From: a virus
Virus record (IMG/VR): IMGVR_UViG_3300044716_000487
Location: 1-21,418 of that record
Direction: 5' to 3' (one strand)
Length of the DNA: 21,418 bases
In this document: in pieces, positions 7,489 through 15,197 of the stretch
How positions within the stretch are numbered: position 1 is the stretch's first letter
Layout of the letters: every line of letters begins with the position of its first letter
Program-made: the position numbers and the translations under genes
The notes under the pieces: model-generated
Database searches by the model: none
Seen by the model: the letters and a program-made list of their open reading frames with translations, nothing else
Told to the model about the DNA's origin: nothing

Positions 7489-8156
7489 GAAACCTAATAG
7501 ATTACGATCAATTCCTATTTGAGGAACGTAGAAAGATGATATTTAGAAATAGAGGTAATGCTGAAATTACATCAGCTGATTCCGATATTATTGATGCAAT
7601 TACCGAATGGATAGATCAAAAAACGCCTCCTCATAAAGCTGACAAAATTGGAGATTTTTTGAACCAAAATCGCGATAGAATAAAAGGTTTGATGAAAACT
7701 AAACCAGAAATTTATGCTCCTCCATTTGGAGATGTTTGCTATAGAGGACTTGAAAAAGTTTCTAATATGGAACAAGTTATAGACCTTGTAAGTAAAGGAC
7801 GCTTCAAACAAGTTAAAGCTCCTGGATATGAAGGTATGATATCAGCTATAAAAATAGAAAATTACGATTATTCACCAAGAAGACTTGCTCAATCTTGGTC
7901 AATAGATCCTGATGTTCCGTGGAGATTTTCGAATTCAGGTATAATTTTAGAAGCCGAAATTGACGGAGACTTTATAATGAATCCTTCATATACATCCAAT
8001 ATAAATAAGACAATTAATCGGTCTGGACCTAGCGAAGGCTTAACCGAAGAAGAGGTTATTCACTTAGGTAAGAAATATAAAAAAGTTACTCTTTATATTG
8101 ATATCGGTAGCGTAGAAGACGATAGTCCTTTATTTCCTTTTGTGAAAGATCTTTAA
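7485..8156 (+). CDS. Tagged ADP-ribosyltransferase-like protein (Alt-like role)
   Basis: The 223-aa product starts MRNLIDYDQFLFE-ERR, a tag ending in LFE. The body carries the signature order of R-S-E mono-ADP-ribosyltransferases: Arg87 in CYRGLE after a helical region, Ser137-Trp-Ser139 in AQSWSID, and a C-terminal Glu188-Glu-Glu190-Val-Ile (TEEEVIHLG) matching the E-x-E-V-I/L end motif. The strand after it, KKVTLYIDI, is the usual closing strand. The spacing is normal for the fold. In T4, Alt is such an enzyme: packaged in the head, trimmed by the prohead protease and injected to modify host RNA polymerase. A tagged enzyme of this fold would be a strong analogue. The assignment rests on motifs by eye; sequence similarity to Alt itself is not apparent. 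Confidence 0.6.
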   Translation: MRNLIDYDQFLFEERRKMIFRNRGNAEITSADSDIIDAITEWIDQKTPPHKADKIGDFLNQNRDRIKGLMKTKPEIYAPPFGDVCYRGLEKVSNMEQVIDLVSKGRFKQVKAPGYEGMISAIKIENYDYSPRRLAQSWSIDPDVPWRFSNSGIILEAEIDGDFIMNPSYTSNINKTINRSGPSEGLTEEEVIHLGKKYKKVTLYIDIGSVEDDSPLFPFVKDL

Positions 8157-8190
8157 TGAATACAATTTCAAATAGTATCATAAAATACTT

Positions 8191-9276
8191 ATGAGTAATC
8201 AACCTTCTATTCCCAGCTACTTTTCATTGGAATCTCAAAGGCGAGAAATTCAAAATCTATTTAATTCTGAAGATAGTATAAAGTATATCGGTCACGAATT
8301 GATGGTTCCTAACAAAAATGATTACCGAGTCATTCCCTGCACGTCCGATAGATGGACTCTTTTCAATAACGATGGAGATACTAATTTAATCTCAAATGTG
8401 TGTCTGCACCGTCAATCTAAGTTACTTAATGGTAGTGGAAATAAGAAAATTATCGGATGTAAAGTACATTGTTGGTCTTATGAAAACACCGGCAAAGTTA
8501 AGTCTACTCCTTTCTTTAAAGATCCAAAGGTAACCGAATTAAAAAGCAAAAAATTAAGCAATTGGAATGGATTGCTTTTTGATGGGCGTACTCCAGATCT
8601 AGATCTTAAAGCTGCTGGAGTTGACCAATATATCAATTTTGACGGATTCTTCTTTCATTCCTCAACTACAACCGAATATAACTTCAATTGGAAAACATTT
8701 TCTGAAATCTATTTAGAGAACTATCATGTTTTTGGTATGCATCCAGGTCTTAAAGATTTTGTCAATCCGACTGATCTAGAATGGGTTGTTGATAAAGATT
8801 ATTCTCTTCAAAAGGTTGGTATAAATTCTGCACTTAGAATGAGAAGTGGAACTCCTAAATATGCTGAATGGCATAAAGCAATTTCTGAAGCATATCCAAG
8901 CGAACTTCCTAGATATGGAGCTATTTGGATATACATTTATCCAAACATTATGATTGAATGGTATCCGAATGTTTTAGTCGTTTCAACCATACATCCTATA
9001 GAACCTCAAAAATGTGTTAATCATGTAGAGTTTTACTATCCAAAAGCCATGTACGAGGCAAATCCTGATTATTTTAGAATTGAACAAGAAGTATATGAAG
9101 AAACTGCAATAGAAGATGAAGAAGCCTGTTTACTTTTAGATGCTGGAAGAAAATCTCTTTTTGCTGAAGGTGGATATGAATATGGTCCAGTTGAGCCATT
9201 CCTAGAAATGGGAGTAAATGAATTTTATGAGTATCTGAAAAAATCACAAATGGACTCAGATACATATAATAACTAA
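8191..9276 (+). CDS. Rieske-type non-heme iron oxygenase (ring-hydroxylating family alpha-like)
   Basis: The 361-aa product has an N-terminal Rieske domain with Cys71-x-His73 and, after 16 residues, Cys90-x2-His93 (CLHR...CKVHCWSY), the complete [2Fe-2S] ligand set. A catalytic domain follows with NWKTFSEIYLENYHVFGMHPG, giving the mononuclear iron ligands His179 and His184 (H-x4-H). A later acidic helix, AIEDEEACLLLDAG, supplies the likely carboxylate ligand (Asp309 or a nearby Glu). Length and order match alpha subunits of Rieske oxygenases such as choline, carnitine or aromatic hydroxylases. Substrate cannot be read. No reductase or ferredoxin gene is nearby, so host electron donors would be needed. 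There is no tag. A metabolic gene between the tagged cassette and SSB is probably a host-derived acquisition. Confidence 0.92.
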   Translation: MSNQPSIPSYFSLESQRREIQNLFNSEDSIKYIGHELMVPNKNDYRVIPCTSDRWTLFNNDGDTNLISNVCLHRQSKLLNGSGNKKIIGCKVHCWSYENTGKVKSTPFFKDPKVTELKSKKLSNWNGLLFDGRTPDLDLKAAGVDQYINFDGFFFHSSTTTEYNFNWKTFSEIYLENYHVFGMHPGLKDFVNPTDLEWVVDKDYSLQKVGINSALRMRSGTPKYAEWHKAISEAYPSELPRYGAIWIYIYPNIMIEWYPNVLVVSTIHPIEPQKCVNHVEFYYPKAMYEANPDYFRIEQEVYEETAIEDEEACLLLDAGRKSLFAEGGYEYGPVEPFLEMGVNEFYEYLKKSQMDSDTYNN

Positions 9277-9429
9277 TAACCTAAAAATTATTAGCCAAGT
9301 AAGTAACGTGAATTTAAGTTAAGAGAAGTTAACGAACTATTTGTTAGTCCGGAATCTCAAAAAGTAAGTGAATCTGATATTAAAGTAAATTCATATATTA
9401 ATAACAACGTAAATTAAAAGTAAGTAAAA
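9277..9429 (+). promoter_or_regulatory. SSB leader region with repeated AAGTAAGT
   Basis: This 153-nt gap before the SSB gene is the longest non-coding stretch in the window. It is A/T-rich and contains AAGTAAGT three times (9297-9304, 9362-9369, 9418-9425), the last ending 4 nt before the ATG. T4 gp32 represses its own translation by binding an unstructured leader, so these copies may mark a promoter or an autoregulatory site. No clear hairpin is seen. The role is inferred. Confidence 0.35.
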
Positions 9430-10377
9430 ATGGAAAACAATTTCGACATTTTCAATTTGAGTTTAGACAACTTCAAATCTGAAGAAAAACCAACAAGAGG
9501 ATCAGATGTTTACAAAACAGATCCTAAACTTTCAAAAGATTCGGTTTACCGATCAATCGTTAGATTCGTTCCGAATCTCAACAATCCCAAAAAATCAATC
9601 ATTCGTAAATTTTCTTATTGGCTGGAAGATGCTTCTGGTGCTGGATTCTACGCTGATTGTCCGTCTTCTAATCCTGGAGACAAATCAATTATCCAAGATA
9701 CATTCTGGAAATTATTCAAATCTGAATCAGCTTTCGAAAAGAAACAAGCTGAACGTATGAAACGTAAAGAGTATTACTACTCTTATGTGTTGATCGTTAA
9801 AGATCCACAACGTCCAGAAATGGAAAACACCGTTCAAATTCTTCGTTTTCCAAAAGCGGTTAAGAAAATGATTGATGCACAAATTCAACCAAGTGCAGAA
9901 GATATCGAAATGGGTGTAGACCCAACAAATATCTTTGACTTCTTCAATGGTAAAGACTTCTCATTAAAGGTAACTCTTAAAGGTGGTTATTGGAATTACG
10001 ACGAATGTAAATTCGCTGCTTCCTCTACTCCGGTAACGTTAAGTGGTGCTAAAATGGATAATAACGAAGAAGGAAGAAAAATGATTATGGGTATTTACGA
10101 AAATGTAAATGCACTAGAAGATCACGAATTCAAACCTTGGTCTCCAGAAATTCAATCTAAAGTTTATGCATACTTGCAAGAACTTACTGGTAATCCAGGA
10201 TCTGCTTATGCTGCAGTAACTGCTCCTAAAGCAGATATTCCTTCAACTCCTTTAGCAGGAACTACAGTTAATCATGTAGCTACTGAAACTCCATCTATCG
10301 AATCTGCATCATCTGATGCTGCAAAAGGTACTGATGGTGAAATCGAAGATTGGTTGAAAGAATTCGACATTAAATAA
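9430..10377 (+). CDS. Single-stranded DNA-binding protein, T4 gp32-like
   Basis: The 315-aa product is close to T4 gp32 in length (301 aa). An N-terminal segment (1-25) for cooperative self-interaction is followed by an OB-type core with SIVRFVPNLNNPKKSIIRKF (42-61) and FDFFNGKDFSLKVTLKGGYW (169-188) then YDECKF. A linker rich in Ala/Pro/Thr/Ser (255-300) leads to an acidic tail, DGEIEDWLKEFDIK, which in gp32 recruits replication partners. Only two cysteines (Cys77, Cys193) are present, so the gp32 zinc module is missing. It should coat ssDNA for replication and recombination alongside the primase, UvsY and UvsW encoded downstream. Codons are more C-ending and use CGT for Arg more than neighbours, consistent with high expression. 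It has its own leader and terminator. Confidence 0.88.
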   Translation: MENNFDIFNLSLDNFKSEEKPTRGSDVYKTDPKLSKDSVYRSIVRFVPNLNNPKKSIIRKFSYWLEDASGAGFYADCPSSNPGDKSIIQDTFWKLFKSESAFEKKQAERMKRKEYYYSYVLIVKDPQRPEMENTVQILRFPKAVKKMIDAQIQPSAEDIEMGVDPTNIFDFFNGKDFSLKVTLKGGYWNYDECKFAASSTPVTLSGAKMDNNEEGRKMIMGIYENVNALEDHEFKPWSPEIQSKVYAYLQELTGNPGSAYAAVTAPKADIPSTPLAGTTVNHVATETPSIESASSDAAKGTDGEIEDWLKEFDIK

Positions 10378-10390
10378 TCAAAAAACATAC

Positions 10391-10420
10391 AGAGCACTCC
10401 CTAAAAGAGTGCTCTTTTTT
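10391..10420 (+). terminator. Intrinsic terminator after SSB gene
   Basis: A perfect 9-bp stem, AGAGCACTC (10391-10399) with GAGTGCTCT (10407-10415), encloses a 7-nt loop and is followed by an unbroken T run to 10420. It begins 13 nt after the SSB stop and 26 nt before the ATG of the next gene. This is the only strong rho-independent terminator I see in the window, so it isolates the SSB transcript from the operon that follows. Confidence 0.92.
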
Positions 10421-10445
10421 AAGCATAAATTTACACTAAAAGTAT

Positions 10446-11354
10446 ATGAAAGGCATAGTACTAGCAGGTGGAAGAGGAACTAGACTCCACCCCATCACAA
10501 TACCACAAGTTAAACAATTACTTCCGGTCTATGATAAACCCATGATTTATTATCCAATATCGATATTGATGTTGGCAGGTATTAGGGACATCATGATTAT
10601 CACAAATCCCGAGGATGTTGAATCTATGAGAAGATTACTCGGTGATGGTTCCGACTTAGGTTGCCGTTTCGAATTTGATGTTCAGGCTGAACCTAAAGGA
10701 ATTGCAGATGCATTTATTATTGCAGAAGATTTTATTGGATCAGATCCAGTATGCCTTATTTTAGGAGATAACATTTTTTATGCTTCCGGTCTCGGAGGAC
10801 TTCTTAGATCTCGAGTTCTTGAATGGAAAGGACATCGAGGAATAGCTCCAGCTCAAGGTGCATGTGTATTTGCATATCATGTATCTGATCCTGAAAGATA
10901 TGGAGTTGTTGAATTTAATTCAAACAATAGAGTTTTATCTATTGAAGAAAAACCTAAAAACCCAAAATCTAACTATGCAATTCCAGGTCTATACTTCTAC
11001 GATAATAAAGTAGTTGAATATGCTAAAAATCTTAAGCCATCTGATAGAGGTGAACTTGAAATTACTGATATCAATAAGATTTATTTGGATAAACAACGAT
11101 TACATGTTACTAAATTCCAAAGAGGAACTGCATGGTTAGATACCGGGACTTTTGATTCATTAATGCAAGCTGGTCAATTCATACAAACAATTGAAGAACG
11201 ACAAGGACTTAAAGTTGGTTGTATTGAAGAAATTGCTTATAAAAACGGATGGATCGATGTTGAACAAATTACTAATTTAGCCGAAAAATACTCAAAAAGC
11301 GGATATGGAGAATATCTGAAAACTTTAGCAATTAACGAACCAATAACTTTTTAA
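10446..11354 (+). CDS. rmlA: Glucose-1-phosphate thymidylyltransferase
   Basis: The 302-aa product is full length for RmlA/RfbA (about 290 aa). It makes dTDP-glucose from dTTP and glucose-1-phosphate. The signature [11 protein letters not shown] (8-18) and [19 protein letters not shown] (21-39) bind nucleotide and phosphate. LGDNIFY (107-112) carries the metal-binding Asp108, and later [29 protein letters not shown] and [12 protein letters not shown] cover the sugar and second metal sites. All are intact. No RmlB, C or D gene is present, so the product presumably feeds a host pathway or a phage glycosyltransferase elsewhere, for example for surface glycan or DNA modification. The gene starts just after the terminator and is 2 nt from the ClpP gene, so it probably heads a new operon. 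Confidence 0.95.
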   Translation: MKGIVLAGGRGTRLHPITIPQVKQLLPVYDKPMIYYPISILMLAGIRDIMIITNPEDVESMRRLLGDGSDLGCRFEFDVQAEPKGIADAFIIAEDFIGSDPVCLILGDNIFYASGLGGLLRSRVLEWKGHRGIAPAQGACVFAYHVSDPERYGVVEFNSNNRVLSIEEKPKNPKSNYAIPGLYFYDNKVVEYAKNLKPSDRGELEITDINKIYLDKQRLHVTKFQRGTAWLDTGTFDSLMQAGQFIQTIEERQGLKVGCIEEIAYKNGWIDVEQITNLAEKYSKSGYGEYLKTLAINEPITF

Positions 11355-11356
11355 TT

Positions 11357-11929
11357 ATGTCAAGTACAATATCGTTACCACAACCGAAAGAGCGAAATTT
11401 ATTTTTAGCTCAACAAGTAGATCAATCTTCTATTAATTCTCTTTCAAAAGATATTATTGCTATTGAAGAGGATGACGAATACCTACAGAAGATATACGAT
11501 GTTCATGGAATTAATTATGTACCAAAACCCATCAAAATCTATATTGATTCATATGGAGGTGCAGTTTATCAATGTTTAGGTCTTTTAGGAATTATAAAAG
11601 CATGTAAAACTCCAATACATACAATTGTTACTGGATGTGCAATGTCTTGTGGATTTTTAATTTCGATAACTGGACATAAACGTTTTGGTTATCCAAAATC
11701 CACTTATTTGTATCATCAAGTATCTTCTGTTACATGGGGAAAAGCAAAAGATATTGAAGAAGATTTTGCTGAAACTATGAGACTTCAATCAATAATCGAA
11801 GAACACACAATTGAACATACTAAAATTCCAAAAAAGAAATTAGAAAGGATATTCAAATCCAAGAAAGATTGGTTTATGAATACTGAAGAAGCTTTGAAAT
11901 TACATGTTATTGATGAAGTCATAAAATAA
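11357..11929 (+). CDS. clpP: ClpP-like serine protease (family S14)
   Basis: The 190-aa product matches ClpP in length and order. The oxyanion-hole motif is SYGGAVYQ (65-72). The catalytic triad is Ser97 (CAMSCGF), His120 (YLYHQVSS) and Asp171 (KKDWFMNTEEA), followed by the family's closing phrase HVIDEVI. All three residues are present, so activity is expected. Phage S14 proteases serve either as prohead maturation proteases or as a ClpP subunit working with host unfoldases. Here the gene lies between RmlA and primase rather than beside capsid genes. It could process head proteins at the (I/L)-x-E sites noted on tagged proteins, but that specificity belongs to the T4 gp21 family, so I do not assign it. 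Confidence 0.92.
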   Translation: MSSTISLPQPKERNLFLAQQVDQSSINSLSKDIIAIEEDDEYLQKIYDVHGINYVPKPIKIYIDSYGGAVYQCLGLLGIIKACKTPIHTIVTGCAMSCGFLISITGHKRFGYPKSTYLYHQVSSVTWGKAKDIEEDFAETMRLQSIIEEHTIEHTKIPKKKLERIFKSKKDWFMNTEEALKLHVIDEVIK

Positions 11930-11931
11930 AT

Positions 11932-13011
11932 ATGGAAATTACAGAATCACAAAAAAATCAAATCATCCACCGAGTAGAGCTAGTTCTACGAGATACTTTT
12001 AACGGACCAAAATCCGAAATTAAATTACATAGAGATCGATTAAATTTTGCATGTCCTTATTGCGGTGATTCAACAAATGTCCATAAGAAAAGAGCTAACA
12101 TCTATTGGAAAAATCTCATCTATCATTGTTTTAATGATGGATGTGCTAAACATACAAACCTTGTAAGCTTTCTAAAAGATCATAACAGATCAGTAACTAA
12201 TACCGATGATATTACTTTCTATCTTGATTATATTCGAACTAATCAAGTTGTTGTAGCTACTAAGGAGTATTTAGAAATAAATGTATTCCAATCGTTAAAA
12301 GATTATTCAATTCCTTTAGATGTTGTTAAAAGTAAATTAGGACTTGTAAGTGCAAATGAGAATATGAGAATTGAAAAATATCTTAAAGCTCGTTTTATGC
12401 ATAATCGATTAGATCACTTCATGTATTCACAAAAAGCTGATCAATTGTATATCTTCAATTTATCACCAGATAAAAAAAGCACGGTTGGTTGGCAAATTCG
12501 TAATTTTGCTTCAGGAAGAACTAAATATGTTTCATTTAATGTTGAGAAAATTAATCATCTAATTCTAGATAAAAAGATTGAATTAAGTGAAGAAGAAATC
12601 ATAAAAATGAATACATTAAGTCTTTATTTCGGAATCTTTTATACTGACTTCTCAAAACCAGTAACTATATTTGAAGGTCCTATTGATTCATTTTTAGTAT
12701 CAAATTCTATTGCAATTACTGGATCTGATAAACCAACTGATATGTTCGATGATATATCAACAATCCGTTATTTGTTTGATAATGATAATGCAGGTCGTCG
12801 AATTATGGAATGGAAATTAAAGAAACGTAAAAAAGTATTTATGTGGAACAAACTAATGCGAGATTATAAGATTCAACCTCGATTAGCAAATATGAAGCAA
12901 GTAAAAGATCTTAGCGAATTAATAGAATACTGCTGGAAAACAAAAAATGATGCAATCAAAAACCTCGATAAATACTACACCGACAATCCACTGGATATCC
13001 GAAGTGTATAA
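11932..13011 (+). CDS. DNA primase, DnaG/gp61-like
   Basis: The 359-aa product has an N-terminal zinc-binding domain with Cys41-x2-Cys44 (CPYCGDS) and Cys66/Cys71 (YHCFNDGCAKH), as in the CHC2 and gp61 families. The TOPRIM core follows: IFEGPIDSF with Glu248 and LFDNDNAGRR with Asp283-x-Asp285, then a Lys-rich strand KKRKKVFMW. Length fits T4 gp61 (342 aa). It should synthesise RNA primers for lagging-strand replication, working with a helicase encoded outside this window. It begins 2 nt after clpP. It has no head tag. The TOPRIM DxD and zinc ligands make the assignment firm. Confidence 0.93.
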   Translation: MEITESQKNQIIHRVELVLRDTFNGPKSEIKLHRDRLNFACPYCGDSTNVHKKRANIYWKNLIYHCFNDGCAKHTNLVSFLKDHNRSVTNTDDITFYLDYIRTNQVVVATKEYLEINVFQSLKDYSIPLDVVKSKLGLVSANENMRIEKYLKARFMHNRLDHFMYSQKADQLYIFNLSPDKKSTVGWQIRNFASGRTKYVSFNVEKINHLILDKKIELSEEEIIKMNTLSLYFGIFYTDFSKPVTIFEGPIDSFLVSNSIAITGSDKPTDMFDDISTIRYLFDNDNAGRRIMEWKLKKRKKVFMWNKLMRDYKIQPRLANMKQVKDLSELIEYCWKTKNDAIKNLDKYYTDNPLDIRSV

Positions 13012-13015
13012 AAAA

Positions 13016-13219
13016 ATGGAAGACGAAAAAGACAAATTTGATTCCAGGATAGAAGAACCCAAGAATCTTAAATTGATCGTGGATTTTGAATCCACCGATC
13101 TAAATTTGCCTGAGAAACATATGGAGATTCCTGTCATAAAATATAAAACTAAAAAGATCTACAAAATAGAAGAAGTAGATCTTAAGAGAAAATCCAAATC
13201 TAAAAACGATCTATTCTAA
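13016..13219 (+). CDS. Small hypothetical protein between primase and UvsY
   Basis: The 67-aa product, starting MEDEKDKFDSRIEE, is very highly charged with a Lys/Arg-rich C-terminus (KRKSKSKNDLF). The frame is open further up to an ATG at 12947, but that start would overlap the end of the primase gene by 65 nt; the ATG at 13016, 4 nt after the primase stop in an A-rich context, fits the spacing of neighbouring genes better. The middle part (NLKLIVDFESTDLN) may form a short strand and loop. It overlaps the next start by one base, so it belongs to the replication operon. I recognise no family. A small helicase loader or recombination accessory is possible only by position. Confidence 0.6.
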   Translation: MEDEKDKFDSRIEEPKNLKLIVDFESTDLNLPEKHMEIPVIKYKTKKIYKIEEVDLKRKSKSKNDLF

Positions 13220-13665
13220 TGACCGAAGACGAAATAAAAGTTAACGAAATAGAAGATGCTCTTGATAAAGAGCGTAAAGAGTATTCGGATAAAATTGCTG
13301 AGGTAATTAAAATGATTGGTAAGATCGATCAAATATCCGAAGCTCAGGTACTTATGCTTTCTTTTAGACACATGATGGTTGATAAGATCATCAAATATCG
13401 AGCAGCGGTTTATAAGAAAAAAGCCAATGACCAAAATTACCGAAAACTTCGCTTTGAGTATTACAAAACTCAACATGATGTTAGACTAGATTATCGAGAA
13501 ATTAATCAATTTATAGATTCAGATATGTCACTGAGAACTAGACAAACAGAACTTCTCGAAAATCACATAAATTACTTCGTACAATGTACTGATACTCTTG
13601 ATAAGCTAGGTTTTGCTGTTAAGAATAAAATACAGGTGGAAGAATTCAACCAAAGAAATTTTTAA
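13219..13665 (+). CDS. uvsY: UvsY-like recombination mediator
   Basis: The 148-aa product is close to T4 UvsY (137 aa) in length and layout: almost all helix, Lys-rich, with a long central stretch including KYRAAVYKKKANDQNYRKL and a C-terminal phrase KLGFAVKNKIQVEEFNQ that parallels the SRGFAIKHIQDMRAFE end of T4 UvsY. It lies directly before the UvsW helicase gene; the two are also neighbours in T4. UvsY loads the UvsX recombinase onto ssDNA coated by gp32. No UvsX gene is in this window. The identification rests on C-terminal similarity plus synteny, so it is probable rather than certain. Confidence 0.7.
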   Translation: MTEDEIKVNEIEDALDKERKEYSDKIAEVIKMIGKIDQISEAQVLMLSFRHMMVDKIIKYRAAVYKKKANDQNYRKLRFEYYKTQHDVRLDYREINQFIDSDMSLRTRQTELLENHINYFVQCTDTLDKLGFAVKNKIQVEEFNQRNF

Positions 13666-13666
13666 G

Positions 13667-15193
13667 ATGAAATGGACCTTAACACATAATGATAGAATTC
13701 TTACATTGACGGAAGCTACCGAAATGGAGCTAGATCAATTAAATTTATCATTCAAGAAACAAACAGCTAATGCAAAATGGGATCCTCGTGTAAAGAAAGG
13801 ATGGTGGGATGGATATATCTCATACTTCAAATCAGATAGGTATTTGCCATCTGGTTTATGGAGTGATGTTGTAGATTTGTGTAAAGCCTATAATTTTGAA
13901 CTTAAAATTGAAGGAATTGAAAACAAATTTGATAGATCTATTGACTTAGAAGAACTTCAAAAATGGGTAGACGAAAAATGGGCTGATGCTAAAATGAAAC
14001 CTAGAGATTATCAAGTCAATACAGTTTATAACATCATCAAATATCAAAATTGTTTAGCTGAATTAGCCACATCGGCAGGTAAGACCCTGATAACTTACAT
14101 GTCCATTGCTTATTTGTTAGAAACTCAAAAAGCAAGAAAGGTATTAATGATTGTTCCTACGGTAGACCTTGTAGTTCAAGGATCGGAAGATTTTTATCAA
14201 TACAACGAAGAGTCTTGTAATTTGCGTTTAGATATTCAACAAATCTTTGCAGGTTCTGTAATTAGAGAAAAATCAAACGTAGTTATAGGTACATATCAAT
14301 CATTAGTTAAGAAATCTAAAGAGTATTTCGATCAATTTGATACTGTTATTGTTGATGAAACTCATAAAGCAAAATCAGCTTCTATTAAAACTATTCTAGA
14401 AAAATGTGAAAACGCCACAAGAAAATTTGGTTTATCAGGGACTATTCCAAAACCAGGAACTCTAGATAGATTGACTCTTATGGCATATACAGGTCCAGTA
14501 ATTACATCAATTAGAGCTGATTATTTGATGGAACAAGGACATATTACTCCATGTGAAGTTTATGTTATTGAAATGGACTATGCCAGAAAGGAAGTTAAAG
14601 ATGGATTCAAAGATCTGTTCCAACGAACCGAAGAAGACCGAAAACGTCTACTTAATTTAGAACAGCAATATGCAATTCAATCGGATATGAGATTAGAATT
14701 CATTACTGATATGATTCTTAAGAATCAAAAGAATGCTCTTGTTCTTTTCTACAGAATCGAATATGGTAATAAACTTTATGAAAAACTTCGTCAAAAAACC
14801 GATAGAAAGATATTCTATATTGATGGTGGAACCGATAAAGACCTAAGAGAACATCAAAAAGATCACTTGGAAGAAGGAGAAGGAAAAATTATGATTGCAT
14901 CTTTTGGTACCTTCTCGACAGGTATTAACGTAAAAAATATACATACCATCTACCTAACAGAATCCTTCAAATCAGAAGTTATCATTCGTCAATCAATAGG
15001 GCGTGGTCTTCGTCTTCATAAAGACAAAAAGAAATTGATTATTATTGACTTTGTTGATGATTATAGAGCTGGAAAATTCAAAAATTATTTGTACAAGCAT
15101 TCAGAAGCTCGCCAAGAAATCTATCGAGAACAGAATTTCCCTTTCTCCGTTAGACAGGCCGATCTAAACAAGATATATAGTAAAAAAGAATGA
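13667..15193 (+). CDS. uvsW: UvsW-like recombination helicase (SF2)
   Basis: Starting at 13667 the product has 508 aa, against 503 for T4 UvsW. An upstream in-frame ATG at 13613 would overlap uvsY by 53 nt and is unlikely. The N-terminal DNA-binding domain contains WDPRVKKGWWDGYI and YLPSGLW, paralleling the NPRF-YGNWDGRIR and LLPFGL phrases of T4 UvsW. Helicase motifs follow in order: Walker A LATSAGKT (133-140), motif Ia MIVPTVDLV, DETH (230-233), SGT (257-259), motif V FSTGINVKNI and motif VI RQSIGRGLRLH. UvsW unwinds branched DNA and R-loops and promotes the switch from origin- to recombination-dependent replication. It begins 1 nt after the uvsY stop. Confidence 0.95.
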   Translation: MKWTLTHNDRILTLTEATEMELDQLNLSFKKQTANAKWDPRVKKGWWDGYISYFKSDRYLPSGLWSDVVDLCKAYNFELKIEGIENKFDRSIDLEELQKWVDEKWADAKMKPRDYQVNTVYNIIKYQNCLAELATSAGKTLITYMSIAYLLETQKARKVLMIVPTVDLVVQGSEDFYQYNEESCNLRLDIQQIFAGSVIREKSNVVIGTYQSLVKKSKEYFDQFDTVIVDETHKAKSASIKTILEKCENATRKFGLSGTIPKPGTLDRLTLMAYTGPVITSIRADYLMEQGHITPCEVYVIEMDYARKEVKDGFKDLFQRTEEDRKRLLNLEQQYAIQSDMRLEFITDMILKNQKNALVLFYRIEYGNKLYEKLRQKTDRKIFYIDGGTDKDLREHQKDHLEEGEGKIMIASFGTFSTGINVKNIHTIYLTESFKSEVIIRQSIGRGLRLHKDKKKLIIIDFVDDYRAGKFKNYLYKHSEARQEIYREQNFPFSVRQADLNKIYSKKE

Positions 15194-15197
15194 TCTG

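Noticed and set aside
9307-9417. 36-codon open segment (REFKLREVNELFVSPES...) in the SSB leader
   Set aside because: No ATG, GTG or TTG start in frame after the upstream stop at 9304; possibly a gene remnant, but not supportable as a gene.
9506-9760. Second + strand frame of 84 codons inside the SSB gene
   Set aside because: Entirely overlaps the SSB frame and has no recognisable features.
9430-10377. Zinc-binding module in the SSB as in T4 gp32
   Set aside because: Only two cysteines, far apart, with no matching His/Cys cluster.
12947-13015. Upstream ATG extension of the small gene after primase
   Set aside because: Would overlap the primase end by 65 nt; the ATG at 13016 gives normal spacing.
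13216-13476. Minus-strand open frame opposite the UvsY-like gene, with hydrophobic stretches
   Set aside because: Hydrophobicity arises from reading Lys/Asp/Glu codons in reverse; the + strand gene has clear similarity and synteny.
13613-13666. Upstream ATG extension of the UvsW gene
   Set aside because: Would overlap uvsY by 53 nt and adds residues not expected in UvsW; start at 13667 gives a length matching T4 UvsW.
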